A DNA stretch of 64,000 bases from Laguncularia racemosa (GCA_037954665.1 JBBMOL010000451.1:186001-250000), one strand, 5' to 3'. Positions 33,951 to 46,814 are shown, counted from the stretch's first letter. Program-made: numbers and translations. Notes: generated from the letters alone by a model not told the origin.

Positions 33951-36900
33951 GATCATTGACTTAGGGTACTCCAATCACATGACAGGTGATGTTGAAAAGT
34001 TGCAGGACTTATCAGACTATAAGGGAAGCCGTGTTGTGGTGACAGCGAACAACTCAAAGCTACCAATTACTCACGTTGGGAGCACAACTGTCGCTCCTCA
34101 GACCAGTGATAATGGGGTGTCACTTCACAATGTTTATCACGTTCCAGGTATGAAGAAAAACCTCCTCTCAGTAGCACAATTAACGACTTCTAGTCACTTT
34201 GTTCTATTTGGACCGCGAGATATGAAAGTATATCGTGATCTTGAGATCCTAGAAGAGCCAGTGATGAAGGGACGAAGGTTGGAATCAGTTTATGTACTGT
34301 CAGCAGAGACTACCTATGTGGACAAGGCAAAAAGGAATGAGACCGCTAATCTATGGCACATGCGACTTGGCCACATTAGCTACTCCAAGTTAGAAGTGAT
34401 GATAAAGAAGCAAATGCTGAAGGGACTTCCACAAATTGAGGTTAGAACTGACACTATGTGTGCAAGTTGTCAGTATGGAAAAGCACATCAATTGCCATTC
34501 GAAGACTCCAAATTTAAAGCAAAGGAACCTTTAGAGCTAGTACACTCTGATGTGTTTGGGCCAGTTAAGCAAGCCTCAATTGGTGGAATAAATTACATGG
34601 TGACCTTCATTGATGATTTCTCGAGGTATGTGTGGGTTTACTTTATGAAAGAAAAATCTAAGACTATTTCAAAGTTTAGGGAGTTCACGAAGGAGGCAGA
34701 AGCGGAGGTTGATGGAAGGGTCTGTTGTCTACGCACAGACAATGGAGGAGAATTCATCTCAGATGAGTTCTCAAATCTTCTTCAGGAAAGTCGAATTCGT
34801 CATCAATTCACATGTCCTAACACACCACAGCAAAATGGTACAGCAGAAAGGAAGAACCGGTACCTGGCTGAAGTATGTCGAAGCTTGCTTCACGCAAAGA
34901 ATGTTCCTAGACGTTTCTGGGCAGAAGGAATGAGGATAGCTGCATATGTTATAAATAGACTTCCTCAACAAAGGTTAGGATTCCATTCACCCTTTGAAAG
35001 GTTATGGAGAATAAGGCCTGTAGTAAGTCATTTCAAAGTTTTTGGTTGTGTATGCTATGTGTTTATACTTGATCATTTATGAAGCAAGATGGACAAGAAG
35101 GCTGTTAGATGTATTATTTTTATAGGATATGACAATTATAGGAAAGGATGGCGGTGTTGTAATCCAATGAATGGGAAGTGCTATACATCCCGGAATGTAG
35201 TATTTGATGATGCTTCATCATGGTGGTCTGTGGATAAAGAGGCATCAACAAATTCAAATGTTTTTAAGGAGGCTTTGGAACATCCTCAAATCTACTTAAG
35301 TCTGGAAGAAACTGAAGGTAGTAACGATGAAGAAAATGCCAAGGAAAATAGTGCACATAATCCTTGGCAAACTGCAGTGTATCAACATCCAAGTGAAGAA
35401 GGAGAGTCTAGTGCAGTGACTCCACTCCGAAGATCAACAAGAATTAGGAAGCCAAATCCTAAGTATGCAAATGTAGCAATTGTGGAAGAAGTAGAAGAGA
35501 AAGAACCTGAGACATATGAGGAGGCATCTCAACATCCCAAGTGGATTAAAGCAATGGAGGAGGAAATCACAGCTTTAGAACGGAATCAAACCTAGGAGAT
35601 TGTACCAAAGCCAAAGGATGTCAAACCTAGCTCTTGCAAATGGGTATACAAGGTAAAGCACTACACAGATGGATCAGTTGAGAGACATAAGGCTTGTCTG
35701 GTAGCTCGGGGATTTTCTCAACAGTATGGACTAGATTATGATGAAACGTTTAGTCCAGTAGCAAAGCTCACAACTGTTCGAGTTCTTCTAGCACTTGCAG
35801 CAAACAAGGGTTAGAATCTCTAGCAAATGGATGTGAAGAATGTATTCTTAGATGGAAAACTGGATCGGGAAATCTATATGTACCAACCGATAGGCTTCCA
35901 GAGTCAAGAGCATCCAGAGTATGTATGTAAGCTTCGGAAGGCACTCTATGGACTAAAACAAGCACCAAGGGCGTGGTATGGTAAGATTGCTGAATTCCTT
36001 ACTCATAGTGGTTACCTAGTAGCACCTGGAGATACTAGTCTATTTGTAAAAGCTGTTGGAAGCAAACTAGCAATTGTGCTATTGTATGTAGATGATCTGA
36101 TTCTTATAGGGGATAATGATGAAGAAATCCTTCAAACAAAAGAGAACTTGGCAATTAGGTTCCAAATGAAAGAACTTGGATAACTTAATCACTTTCTTGG
36201 TTTAGAGACTGATCATAGAAGAGATGGGATCATACTTCATCAGCAAAAGTACTCTATAGATTTGTTGAAGAAGTTTGGAATGTTAAACTACAAGCCAATA
36301 TCAACACCGATGGAACCAAATGTCAAGATGTGTGCTCACGAAGGAAGAGACTTGGAAGATGTGACTATGTATCGACAATTGGTGGGAAGTTTGATATATT
36401 TAACTCTGACAAGACCTGATATCTCATATGCAGTTGGTGTGATGAGTAGGTACATGCAAAATCCAAAGACATCTCACTTAGAAGCAGTACGAAGGATCTT
36501 GAGATATGTTAAGGGAACAATTGGGCACGGCATTTTGTATAAAAGAGGTGGAGAATGTAAATTGAATGGATTTTGTGATGCAGATTACGCAGGAGATCAT
36601 GATGCTCGAAGGTCTACTACTGGATATGTGTTTATGCTTGGATCCGGAGCATGTTCCTGGTGCAGCAAGAGGCAGCCAACGGTTTCCTTGTTGTCAACTG
36701 AAGCAGAATATAGGGCAGCAGCTATGGCAGCTCAAGAAAGCATTTGGCTTGTGCAGTTGTTGAAGGATTTGCATCAGCCAATGGAGTATGCAATTCCATT
36801 GCATTGTGACAATCAATCGGCTATACGGTTAGCGGAGAATCCAGTGTTTCATGCAAGAACTAAGAATGTGGAAGTGCATTATCATTTCATCAAGGAAAAG

Positions 36901-37056
36901 GTTCTTGAAGAACAGGTAGATTTAAGGAAAATCAAGACAGAGGATCAAGCTGCAGATGTGTTCACCAAAGGTTTGAATGGCAACAAGCTTGGAAGACTTT
37001 GTCATCAGATTGGCATGGTGAATAGAGTAGGAGCTGATGTTGAGGGGGAATATTAA
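33951..37056 (+). pseudogene. pol: Copia pol: protease, integrase, RT, RNase H
   Basis: One continuous frame with stops at 35080 (TGA), 35593, 35812 and 35821 (TAG) and 36181 (TAA). Protease reads WIIDLGYSNHMTG where the family has D-S-G, so the active-site serine is lost. Integrase shows LWHMRLGHIS, CASC, then HSDVFGP, RTDNGGEF and PQQNGTAERKN (catalytic D, D, E kept). RT has WVYKVK, MDVKNVFLDGKL, YGLKQAPRAWYG and LLYVDDLILIG (36080-36110). RNase H has GFCDADYAGD, STEAEY and HCDNQSAIRLAENPVF, and the product ends MVNRVGADVEGEY just before the purine tract. Apart from the stops and the protease changes it looks complete. Confidence 0.94.
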
Positions 37057-37295
37057 CATCAACATCAGATTCTTAGATAGTTGTTAGTTAATTTTATCTA
37101 TTTTAGTTGGTTTGTTAGAATCTTTAGTAGATTGCAAAAGAGATAATGACAAATTAGATTTGCTACCTAAAAAGGTGGAAAACAAATAATGTTTGATTTG
37201 ATTTTGTTTAATCCTATAAATAGGTTGTTCTTTTGATCAATAAAGTGTGGAGATTTTGTGATCCTTTGCTGCATCTTTTCTTATATTGTTCTACA
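37051..37295 (+). repeat. 3' LTR of Copia element at 32.7 kb
   Basis: 245 bp, with the same TATTAACATC start and TTCTACA end, directly after the purine tract GAGGGGGAA. Confidence 0.93.
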
Positions 37296-37300
37296 ATATA

Positions 37301-38567
37301 TACCCTCACATTCCCCATACCATGGTTGCCATGTATATTATATATTATATAATGTATAATGTATAATAGTTGCAAATAATATTACATATTGTATAAAAAA
37401 ATTGCAAATAGTATTACATGATAATCACAAATAAATATTATATATTATATAATAATTGCAATTGGTAGTATATATTATATTAATACATGCAAATATTTGC
37501 AAATCTAAATATAAATAGCTACCTATTAATTAATAAAGATAGAGAAAAATAACCTTATTTGTGTATGCAAATATTGTTAGACAATATATATGTATAAATA
37601 TGGATATGTATATGTGTACATTATAAAGTGAAAGATGAAATATAGTTGTGAACGAATGAATGAATTAAAATATGCTTGATAAGTGGTGATCTATTGGTTG
37701 AGTAAAAAGGATGATTCTGTTATTGCTGATGGGTGTAAACAATTGATGTTTCATAACTGGCGAATTGAATAATTGATGGACTTAAGCTATAAATCAATCC
37801 TAATTGGTTGATTTTACAGTTGATGGGTTAGGGGCATGGTTGTTGAACACATGAAGTAGTGCAACATGGGTTGCTTCGTTGTGATTATAAGTGAATGGTT
37901 GATGGATGATATAGTCTTCTTTACTTTATCCATGACATGTAATGCTTGATTCTTCTTGTTGTGGAAAATTTAATTATAAAGTCTAGATTGTAGCAATGTG
38001 GATTTAGAATTTGTGATGGATAATGATGTGATGTATACAAGTGGTCATGTATTGAAGTGCTGATTAATTGGATTGTGGCAAACTGAGAATTTTTCGAAGC
38101 AGGGTGACATTGGATTGTTTTTGTTTTGATAAGGAAGTAGATATTTGATGTTTGATAGCCTAAGTGATGGAATGGTTGATGAAATTAGGTTGTAATATAT
38201 TATTGTTGATCTTGTTTTTTATGTTGATTTATTGTGAAATTTTTTATTTTCTTGTGAGTTGGTTGTCTCGTTTAAATTGTTTAATTTAATTGGCTATCTA
38301 AATCGAATTAACATAATGATATAAATCCAACATGTATTGCATGAGACATTGCATTGTTTTAGAGGTCATCACTACTATAAGGTACACTGGAAGTAATCGA
38401 GTAGGATTGCTGCTCTACTAGGGGCGAACTAAGTGATTAGGGGATTGTCTTGCCTTTGAAGGTTCCGAATCCGATCTATCCTAGAGGGTGTTTATGCTCG
38501 GTGTACTAAATTACAACTAAAGCTTATGGAATTAAATTTAAAAGACTAATTCTAATGAAGCGATAAG
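37301..38567 (+). repeat. LTR fragment B, middle segment
   Basis: Aligns inverted with LTR C (50400-50900): GGTTGTAATATATTATTGTTGA against the C version, TTTTCTTGTGA, GGTCATCACT, CTAAGTGATTAGGGGATT, and AGGGTGTTTAT. AT-rich microsatellite sequence at 37330-37480. Interrupted at 38568-38588 by the LINE. Confidence 0.7.
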
Positions 38568-38644
38568 AATAAAATAATTGGGTTATGAAGGGTTCTCTCC
38601 TAAGGTTTTCTCGCCCTCCGTTCAAATCGTCGCCGCCACCACCG

Positions 38645-40395
38645 ATGATAGGTGGCAACCCACCTCCGCAGACGGCTCTGCTTACTGCGGCTCCATCATA
38701 TGCTACAGCCCTTCTTGGACGACCCTCCACTCCTGCTACCTTTGCAACACTGTCTACAAAGGAGAACCTACCTTCATCATCACCAAGGCCGAAAGTGAAC
38801 AACTCGCAAAACCTTTCCGACTAGCCTTAATTGAAAAATTCTCAAAGGGAAGACCGAAGATGGACTATCTGAAAAAGGAATTTGACATAATTGGTTTCAA
38901 AGGGAGTTTCTCCATTGGAGCAATTGATTTTCGACACATCCTCATCAACTTCGATTTAGAAGAAGACTACCAGCGGTGTTGGATTAGAGCCGTATGGACC
39001 ATGGATTCATATGTGATGAGAGTCCTCAAATGGACACCCTCTTTTCGTCCAGATAAAGAATCATCACTAGTTCCAGTTTGGGTTTCTTTAGAGAAACTTT
39101 CGATTCATCTTTTCGAAGAATGATACTTGTGTAGGCTGGCCCTGATGATAGGTACACCTCTCAAACTGGATGAAGCTACAAAGAAGAAAACTCGGCCTTC
39201 TGTAGCCCGAATTTGTATCGAAGTTGATCTCCTAACAGATCTACCAACGCGTCTTCGATTGGGGGAAGGAGATGAGATATATTTTCACAAGGTGCTGTAT
39301 GAAGACCTCCCCTCCTATTGTCGTCTATGCAACACTGTTGGCCATGCGGCAGAGATTTGTCGCAATCGGGGACAGAAAGCAGCAATTACTGTACCTAAGA
39401 GTACCAGGGTAGCCAAGGTTAAAACAAGCCGTCCAGCTAGTTCCTAGAAAACATCCCAGATATTGGAAAAACCCCCTTCCTCAACCGGGTTTCAAACTTC
39501 AGACAAAGCTAGCACACCTATGGTTGCCCTTGATAAACAAGCTAATAAATTGCCAGCGTCTGATGATAAACTCTTTGATGGAATGATAGCATTTGCAAAT
39601 CTATTCACGGACATGTCCAAGGATAAAGAGTCGGAACTAGCTGAGAATGTGGATAAGCAAATTTTTTAGAACAAGACCTTAAAGTCCTCTGTTACAGAGG
39701 ACTCTGCCAAAGGAAGATCAAATGAAGTCGAAGCTGTATATTCTAATTTGGATAAGTCCTCGGATGGAATGCTAATATCGGCAAATCAGTTCACGAGGAA
39801 ATCCAATGAAAAAGCGTTGGAACCAGCTGTGAATGAGGATACACAAAATTTAGACCACCCAGTTCACGAGAACAATACCATAATGTCCTCTATTGCAGAG
39901 GATGATACCAAAGGAAGACCAGATGAAGTTACAGTCGTACACTCTAAGCAAGGAATTCGGCATAATAGCCCTAGCAAAGTGAATATGACACTAGCTGCCC
40001 CAACATCATCTTAGGTAACAACACCCTTGCAAACTAATCCTAATTCTTCATCGGAAAATATCACTACTACTATTGCATCTCTGTATGTGGAATTACCAAA
40101 TATATCTGCTGTTCCACTGGTGACAACATCCTCTCGTTTCAATGTGCTTGCTGATAATAATGAACAAGTGAATGAGGAAACAGACTATGATCAGTATTTA
40201 GGGGAACCTACGGATATATCTGAAGACACATTATCGCCTCAAAAGCCCCCTCGCTTGACACAATCAGATGATGAAGCCACCACAATAAAAAAACCCAGAC
40301 GACACTTTAGCCTAACAAAGAAGATCACTTTTTGTCAAACAAATCCTCGACGTTCTGTGAGGATATCCGGTAACCCAAAACACCCCTCTATTTAA
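38645..40395 (+). pseudogene. LINE ORF1 (DUF4283 and zinc knuckle)
   Basis: ATG at 38645 (MIGGNPPPQTA) is the likely start. A frame shift near 38755 separates it from the DUF4283-type region (KGEPTFIITKAE to VWVSLEKLSIHLFEE, ending at TGA 39121), which continues after the stop as LALMIGTPLKLDEATKK. The CCHC knuckle CRLCNTVGHAAEIC lies at 39318-39359. Further stops are at 39445, 39667 and 40012. The low-complexity acidic and Ser/Thr-rich tail ends at TAA 40393-40395. ORF1 proteins of this type bind the LINE RNA. An ATG at 38585 starts inside the duplication and is not used as the start. Confidence 0.85.
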
Positions 40396-40396
40396 A

Positions 40397-43300
40397 TGAT
40401 AAGTATGCTTTTCTGGAATGTGCGTAGGATTGCTAACAATGCATCTCAGCGTCGTCTTAAGTTTCTAATACAAGCTCATAAAATATCACTAGTTGCCCTC
40501 CTAGAGCCGATGGCAAACATTGTTGTTCTCTAGGCGTTGAGGAATAAATTTAATCTTGCTATAACCCTCTCTTCTGCTAATAACAAAATTTGGATTCTTA
40601 TCTCCAATGAATTTTCTATGTTAACTGCAACCGATCATGAGCAGGTATTATCCTTGGAGGTAACCTATCATCATCTTCCCACCACAATTTTGATATCTGT
40701 AGTTTATGCTTCCTCTACTACATAGGGCCGATTGGGTTTGTGGTCGACAATGCAGAATCTATCTAGTTCTTATCATGGTACGCCATGGCTAATAGGTGGA
40801 GACTTCAATGTCATCCGTTCGGTGGATGAATATAAAGGAAACTCCACTCCTAATCAAGGGGTGATATCTGATTTCAATAATTGCATAACTGAGTGCAATC
40901 TCATTGAGCTTCCAACTGTGGGGAATGAGTTCACTTGGAAAGGAGTTAGATCCAATGGTACAGTATTCAAGAAACTTGATCGCTTGCTGTTCTCAATGGA
41001 TTGGATCTCCACGATTCAGGTTAACTCTATTCAGCATTTGAATAGATCTTCTTCAGATCACAGCCCTATCCTATTTCAATATCAGAAAGAGGCATCATCC
41101 AAGCCAAGTTTGTTTCGGTTCCAGAAGATGTGGCTGCGAAGACAGGAGCTATTTGATATCATAAAAGAAAATTGGTCACAGCCTACAAATTCATATGGCA
41201 TGCTAGCTTTCTCACTTAAACTTAGGCGACTCAAGTCTAGGCTCAAGGATTAGAATAAACAAAATTTTGGGGATGTTTTCCACAATCTGAAGGATGCTGA
41301 AGCTCAGGTTTCCAGTCTAGAACAGTTGTATGAAGAGACTGGAGCAGTAGAAGATAGACTTAATTTGGAGAAGTCGAAATCAAATCTATTCTCAAGACTC
41401 AGGGAGCACACAGACTATATGCAATAGAAGTCCAAAATAAAATGGTTCAGGGATGGAGATGAAAATTCCACTCTATTTCACTCCTTTGTCGCAGACCATC
41501 GTTCCAAAATGATGATCCATAAAATCAGAAATGGAAGTGGTGATTGGATCTCCTCTCCAACTGAATTAGAAGCAGAAGCTGCCCAATTTTTTACCAACCT
41601 ATTGCGGCAACAACCAGTTGATGACGATGCTGGAGCCAAGAATAGGTTGCTTGCTAACATCCTGAATTTAATAACCATTGAAGACAATAGATCATTGTTG
41701 CATCCTATTGAGGGCCCGGAGCTAAAACGGGCTGTTTTTGGATTAGATGCAGATAGCTCACCTGGAGTTGATGGATACGGGGGCCTTTTCTATCGCTCTT
41801 GTTGTGACATAATAGAACAAGATCTCTTAGCTGCTACTCGAGACTTTATGGCTGGTACTCCGATTCCTAGGGCAGTTGCAAGCACTCTGATCGTTCTTCT
41901 ACCTAAAAAGCACTCTACAACATCATTCGCGGATTATAGACCGATAAGCCTCTGCAACTTCTTGAACAAAATTTTCACAAAGGTACTAACAGAAAGGTTG
42001 AAGTTAGTTCTACCATCGATAATCTCACCGGAGCAGTCGACCTTTCTAAGCGGTCGGGATATCACAGAGAACATACTCCTTGCCAAAGATCTCGCCCAAT
42101 TCTTGGAACATCTCTCAAGAGGTAGAAATCTAATAATCAAGATGGATATGATGAAAGCTTTTGATCAGGTATCATGGTCCTTCCTCCAGAATTTGATGCT
42201 TAAATTTGGCTTTGCACATCATTTTGTATCACTCATCCTTGGTAATCTAAGAGCTGCCTGGTTTTCGATTATATTGAACGGAGGTCCAGTTGATTTCTTC
42301 GAAGCATCTAGGGGTATCAAACAAGGGGATCTACTATCTCCATATCTCTTTTTGTTAGCTTCGGAAGCTTTATCTCGTGGACTTAAAAATCTTGAAGAAA
42401 CAGGACAAATACTCCCATTTCATACTCCCTCATCAAGTTTAGTCAAAGTAACACACCTAAGCTTTGCAGATGATATCTTGGTTTTCACTCATGGAGATAA
42501 AAGGTCCTTGCAGCATCTCAATAGATTCCTTTCTGATTATGAACTAGGCTCTGGACAAAAAATCAACAAGGACAAGAGCTTCTTCATTCCCCCCAACAAT
42601 TGTCCCCCAATATATATCCGACAAGTCTCAACCTCTCTTGGTATCCCTGGTAGTTCATTTCCATTCCAATATTTAGGATGCCAACTCTACAGGGGTAGAG
42701 TACGAGAATGTTATTTCTCACACCTGATCGATAGCTATGAATAGAAACTTGGCCATTGGTCCACCAAGATCTTATCGCCTGGAGGTAGAATAATTCTCAT
42801 TCGTCATGTATTGCAAGCAATTCCAATTCACACGCTCATAGCTATTCAGCCTCCTAAATCGGTGATAAAGAAGCTGGAACACAAATGCCAAGAATTTTTA
42901 TAGGGATCTTCAGACTATGGTAAAAACAAACATTGGAGAGCTTGGCATAAAATCACTTTTCCATCGAATGAAAGTGGACTTGGAATCTGAGACTTTTCCT
43001 CACTAATTACAGCTGCCTCATTGAAGCTATGGTGGAAATTTAAACAAGGCAAGAGTCTTTAGGCAAATTTCATTAGCTCCTTATCTGAAACATCAAGGAA
43101 ACGTACTTCTTAGCGGCGTATTCAAGCTATACAAGATGTTGCAGAACAGAATACATGTTTACAAGGTAACCAACGTATATGGATGCCATCTGTTACTGGT
43201 GCTTTCAGCTATAAAACTGCATATGAATTGGTTAGGCCAAGGCAACAATCCATTTAATTTTTTGATAAGCTAAAACACCGTTTTTTGCCTCTTCGAATTC

Positions 43301-44268
43301 GCATATTCATGTGGCGTTTATTTAACAAGCTATATGCATTTCCGGAGGTCCTTTGTGGCTTTGGCTTCCTTCAGAACCCCTCTCAGTGCCCGTTGTGTTT
43401 GAGTGAAATGGAATCCATACAACACCTTTTCCTCAAATGCAAAGTAGCTACTAATCTATGGTTTCTTATGGCTAGCTGGTTGGATATCCATATTTCTCCG
43501 GTTGCGGGCTTATGGAATATGATACAAAATTGGTTTCAAATGCATCCAAAGGGCATAGTTTTTAGCTTAATATGCCAGCTAACACCGGCCTTTACCTGCT
43601 GGGAACTATGGAAGGCTAGAAACATTATGGTTTTTGAAGGGCGCACAACATCAATTGGAACCCTTTTCCACCGGGTTAAGGATCAGCTAGTCTTAACTCT
43701 TAGATCCTACTCTCCCAAAGCAAGTACCATACAAGAAGCAGATGCTATCAAACACCAATTTGCAACCACTTTAGAGGTGAAGGTGAAAAAACGGATAATT
43801 ATCAAATGGTTGAAGCCTACATCAGGTTATGTTATCAACTCCGCTGGTTCATCTACTTCAGATAGAGCGGCTTGGGCTTACACTTTGCGACGGAATGATG
43901 GCTCGTTTATACATTCAGAAATGAAATGTATAATGGATACATCAAAGGCATTATTCACGGAATTGGAAGGTATTCTTTTTGGCCTACGCTCATGTGCTAT
44001 TAACAATATCTCCCCAATACAGATTCAAATCAGTAATATGTCACTAGTGTCTTACCTTCAAGACGGAGTAGAGTGTCCGTGGCAACTATCCCTCAAAATA
44101 AAGGAGGCAAAGAACCTAATGCAATTACTATCAGAGTTCGTTGTTTATGTGTATCATGAAGCAAATGCTTTAGCGGCAGGACTTTCTCATTATGCAACTC
44201 AACTTGATAGTACCAATATCGTACACTGGAAGATCTCCCCGGAAGACTCAGAGGTATCTACCTTTTAG
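40397..44268 (+). pseudogene. LINE ORF2: endonuclease, RT, RNase H-like
   Basis: ATG at 40397, one base after the ORF1 stop (MISMLFWNVRRIANNASQRR). The endonuclease includes GGDFNVI (40796-40816) and SSDHSPI (about 41050). RT from 41509 has SPGVDGYGG, YRPISLCNFLNKI, GIKQGDLLSPYLF and the catalytic FADD at 42463-42474. A Cys/His zf-RVT segment CPLC...H...C lies at 43390-43440, then an RNase H-like domain (43800-44190). At least ten stops (40531, 40723, 41251, 41425, 42742, 42901, 42988, 43060, 43111, 43255) break it; the last open frame is 43285-44268. In the RNase H part three of four expected acidic residues are replaced (see findings). Confidence 0.92.
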
Positions 44269-44478
44269 ATCTTTCTGGGTGTCCATACATTAGAAGTCGA
44301 TAGCTTCCTTTGTCACCTTACTTACAGTTTTTGTATACATCCTCCATCTGGGAGAATGCCTTTTGTACAGTATTTTCAAATACTGCTCTCTGTAAGGACT
44401 TTTGATGCTATTAATAAATGCAATAGCCATATTGGCTTTTTCTAAAAAAAAAATAAAAATAAAATAATTGGGTTATGA

Positions 44479-44779
44479 GATCTGGACACTAATGATAGTG
44501 GTGCAAATCCCTAACCCTAGGTTTAAGGGGCATAATCCTTAGACTTCATGTTAGTTACCAGGAGACTGCATGCGATGTTGCATTGCATATGGTTGTCCAT
44601 GCATAGCATAAGATTGAAAACTTATATGGAATTGCTCGTGTGTATGTAGTATTGAGAGTATTGCACTTCTATCTCACTAAGTCCCCTCAATAGATTATTT
44701 TGCAAGAAAATTTCAAAATCTTAGGATAGAATAAGAGATGATGTGATAATAGCTTTTAGAATAAAAAATAATAGAGTAT
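44479..44779 (+). repeat. LTR fragment B, right segment
   Basis: Continues the A/C/D alignment after the LINE: AATCCCTAACCC, GCGATGTTGCATTGCATATGG-like words, GAGAGTATTGCACTT and AAATTTCAAAATCTTAGGAT. It is cut at 44780 by Copia copy 2, so the rest of this LTR must lie to the right of the window. Confidence 0.75.
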
Positions 44780-46323
44780 TGTTGGTCCTGAATTAAGTAA
44801 TCAAGAGGGGAGGGGTGAATTGATTACTTACTAATTTTTTAAAAAGAAATTTTGCTAGTTAAAAAGAAAAAAAAAAAAGAACCCCTTTGACTACTCAATT
44901 TAATTGTGGCATGACAACAAGTATTTATAAACAATTACAAGCTATTATAGAATAGAAATTAAAATATAGAGAGTAGAGAATCAGGCAAGCTATATATAGA
45001 GGTTCTACCTTAAGCATCAATCCTCTCTTCCAACTTTACTATCAGGGACTCGGTCTTCCACATTGGTATCATTCCACTAATCCAAAATAAATTTGAGAGA
45101 TTACAATTGTTCTACTAATACTTTCACTTCAAAAACACCCTACTCTGCCTATCTAGCCTATCTCCAAGAATATTCACAAATCTACAGAGTTACAAGTAAG
45201 CTCTCACAAATACACATATCTAGCTATCAAGAATTATTAAAAAAAAAAAATAGATGAAGAAATGAGAATTTGTATCCTTTAAAAATTAATTTGTGTAATA
45301 TGAAAATAAGTAAAAGACAAAGTAGCTTCTGAGTTAGTCTCTAAGTTCTGATAATACTTTTTTTTTTCTTATAAACAAATGTTGTATTACTCTGTATTTT
45401 CTTCTATATTATGAATCTTTGGATTTCACCTCTATTTATTCACAGAAGAGTAATGGCTACAACATTGATTTGTCTTTAACTAGAAAGTTTGTTATCGTAA
45501 TCTTGCTTTAAACATTTCAGAAATATCCCTAGAGATTTGTAGATATCTTCTAAATTTAGAATTTTAAATCTGATATCTTCATAATATGTCATGAAAATTC
45601 TATCGAAAGTAGTCCAGATTCATCCTTACATTGTGATATATATTATCTACACAAAATCTATTGATGAAATCAATTATCCGCTAATTTTGAGGAATGTCCA
45701 AGAACACTTTCTCTCATCTTTGAATTCACAAAGGTATGTGATCTTTGACATAATCCTTTTAATATTGATCTTCTTGTAGCGGAACCAAATATATGAGATT
45801 AATCATGAATTTATCATGATTTAACTAAATCTCTTAATTCCATAATTAATCACTTAGATTTCCATGGATATTTTTTTCTACTTTAGTGAAACATATTATC
45901 TAAATATTGATCTTCTTGTAGTAGAACGAAATATACAAAATTAATCATGAACAATTTAACTCAATTTCTTAATTCCAAAATTAAACACTTAGATCCCCAT
46001 GGATATTTGTCTTACTTTAGTGAAATGGATTGAATATATTACCTAAATACCTTCAATAAATAGAGCTAGGTCTTCAAAATTGATAGTTAACTAACTTACG
46101 TTAATATATAAAGTTGTCCTGTTTATAAGAACTTGTAACAGTAGCATCTTCTGACTTATCTTCTAAGTAATTAAAAACAATGTAACTTTCCTTCACATAT
46201 TTTTTGATCTTCTAACTCTTATTCAAATTGTAAATATAATTATTCATGTACACTAAATGAACTTCATTTAAAATATTTAGTACATTTTTTTATCATCAAA
46301 ATACTATAAGAGAAAACATAACA
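44780..46323 (-). repeat. 3' LTR of Copia copy 2
   Basis: 1544 bp, TGTTGG at the left and ATAACA at the right (plus strand). The minus-strand sequence just outside is AAAAAGGTGGAGAA, a normal polypurine tract. It aligns with copy 1 except at the Gypsy insertion point, which is empty here (46081-46092). Confidence 0.9.
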
Positions 46324-46814
46324 TTCTCCACCTTTTTGATGATACCAAAACCCTTTCTCATAAAACAAAAACAAAAAAGAAAAAATAAAAATTAGTTGCA
46401 TTTTAGTTAGTTTAGTGTACTTCATAGTAATCATTTTTCAGTATTCCCATCATCATTCATGTATAACAATTCTATTTCATGTATCACAGTTCTATATTTT
46501 AATTCTCCCCCTTTTTGATATCATCAAATAATAAAACTTTCCCTCAATATAATATATCAGATAATCAACATATGTATTAGAATCCTGAAAGAGTAGAAAA
46601 CATATAGAATGTGGACATATTTATGAATGAAGCTAAAATCAGGTCTTTGAAATTAAGCTAGATGGGAATAAGATCCTAAATGATTCTACTTCTTCTTTAT
46701 TGCACTTCTTTTGAATCTTCTATAAAGCCTGAAAGTTTTGCTCTTTGAATCATATGGAGCAGATTGAAAGAGAATGATTTGTCCTTCATTTGGTTCAAGT
46801 TGAGCTTGAGTTCT

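Larger units (their letters stand above)
32663..37300 (+). mobile_element. Complete Ty1/Copia element, recent, inactivated by stops
   Basis: The element is 32668-37295 (4628 bp), with an ATATA duplication at 32663-32667 and 37296-37300 (in an AT repeat, so less decisive). LTRs of 246 and 245 bp differ by about four substitutions and one base indel, making it the youngest Copia here. The purine tract GAGGGGGAA abuts the 3' LTR. The polyprotein frame is uninterrupted by frameshifts but carries six premature stops. It has inserted into LTR fragment B. Confidence 0.95.
38568..44478 (+). mobile_element. Full-length L1-type LINE, inactivated
   Basis: The element is 38589-44457 (5869 bp), flanked by a perfect 21-bp target-site duplication (38568-38588 and 44458-44478, starting AATAAAATAATT and ending GGGTTATGA). 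It has a GC-rich 5' start with CCGCC motifs, ORF1 with a DUF4283 domain and zinc knuckle, ORF2 with endonuclease, RT, zf-RVT and RNase H-like domains, a 3' untranslated region, and an A-rich tail (44443-44457). This is the plant L1 plan. The exact 5' junction and perfect duplication suggest a modest age despite many stops. It splits LTR fragment B. Confidence 0.95.

Noticed and set aside
38585..38824. ATG frame beginning at 38585 as LINE ORF1 start
   Set aside because: The ATG is made by the target-site duplication plus the first LINE bases, so it is not part of the element; the ATG at 38645 is in the same frame and fits the ORF1 start.
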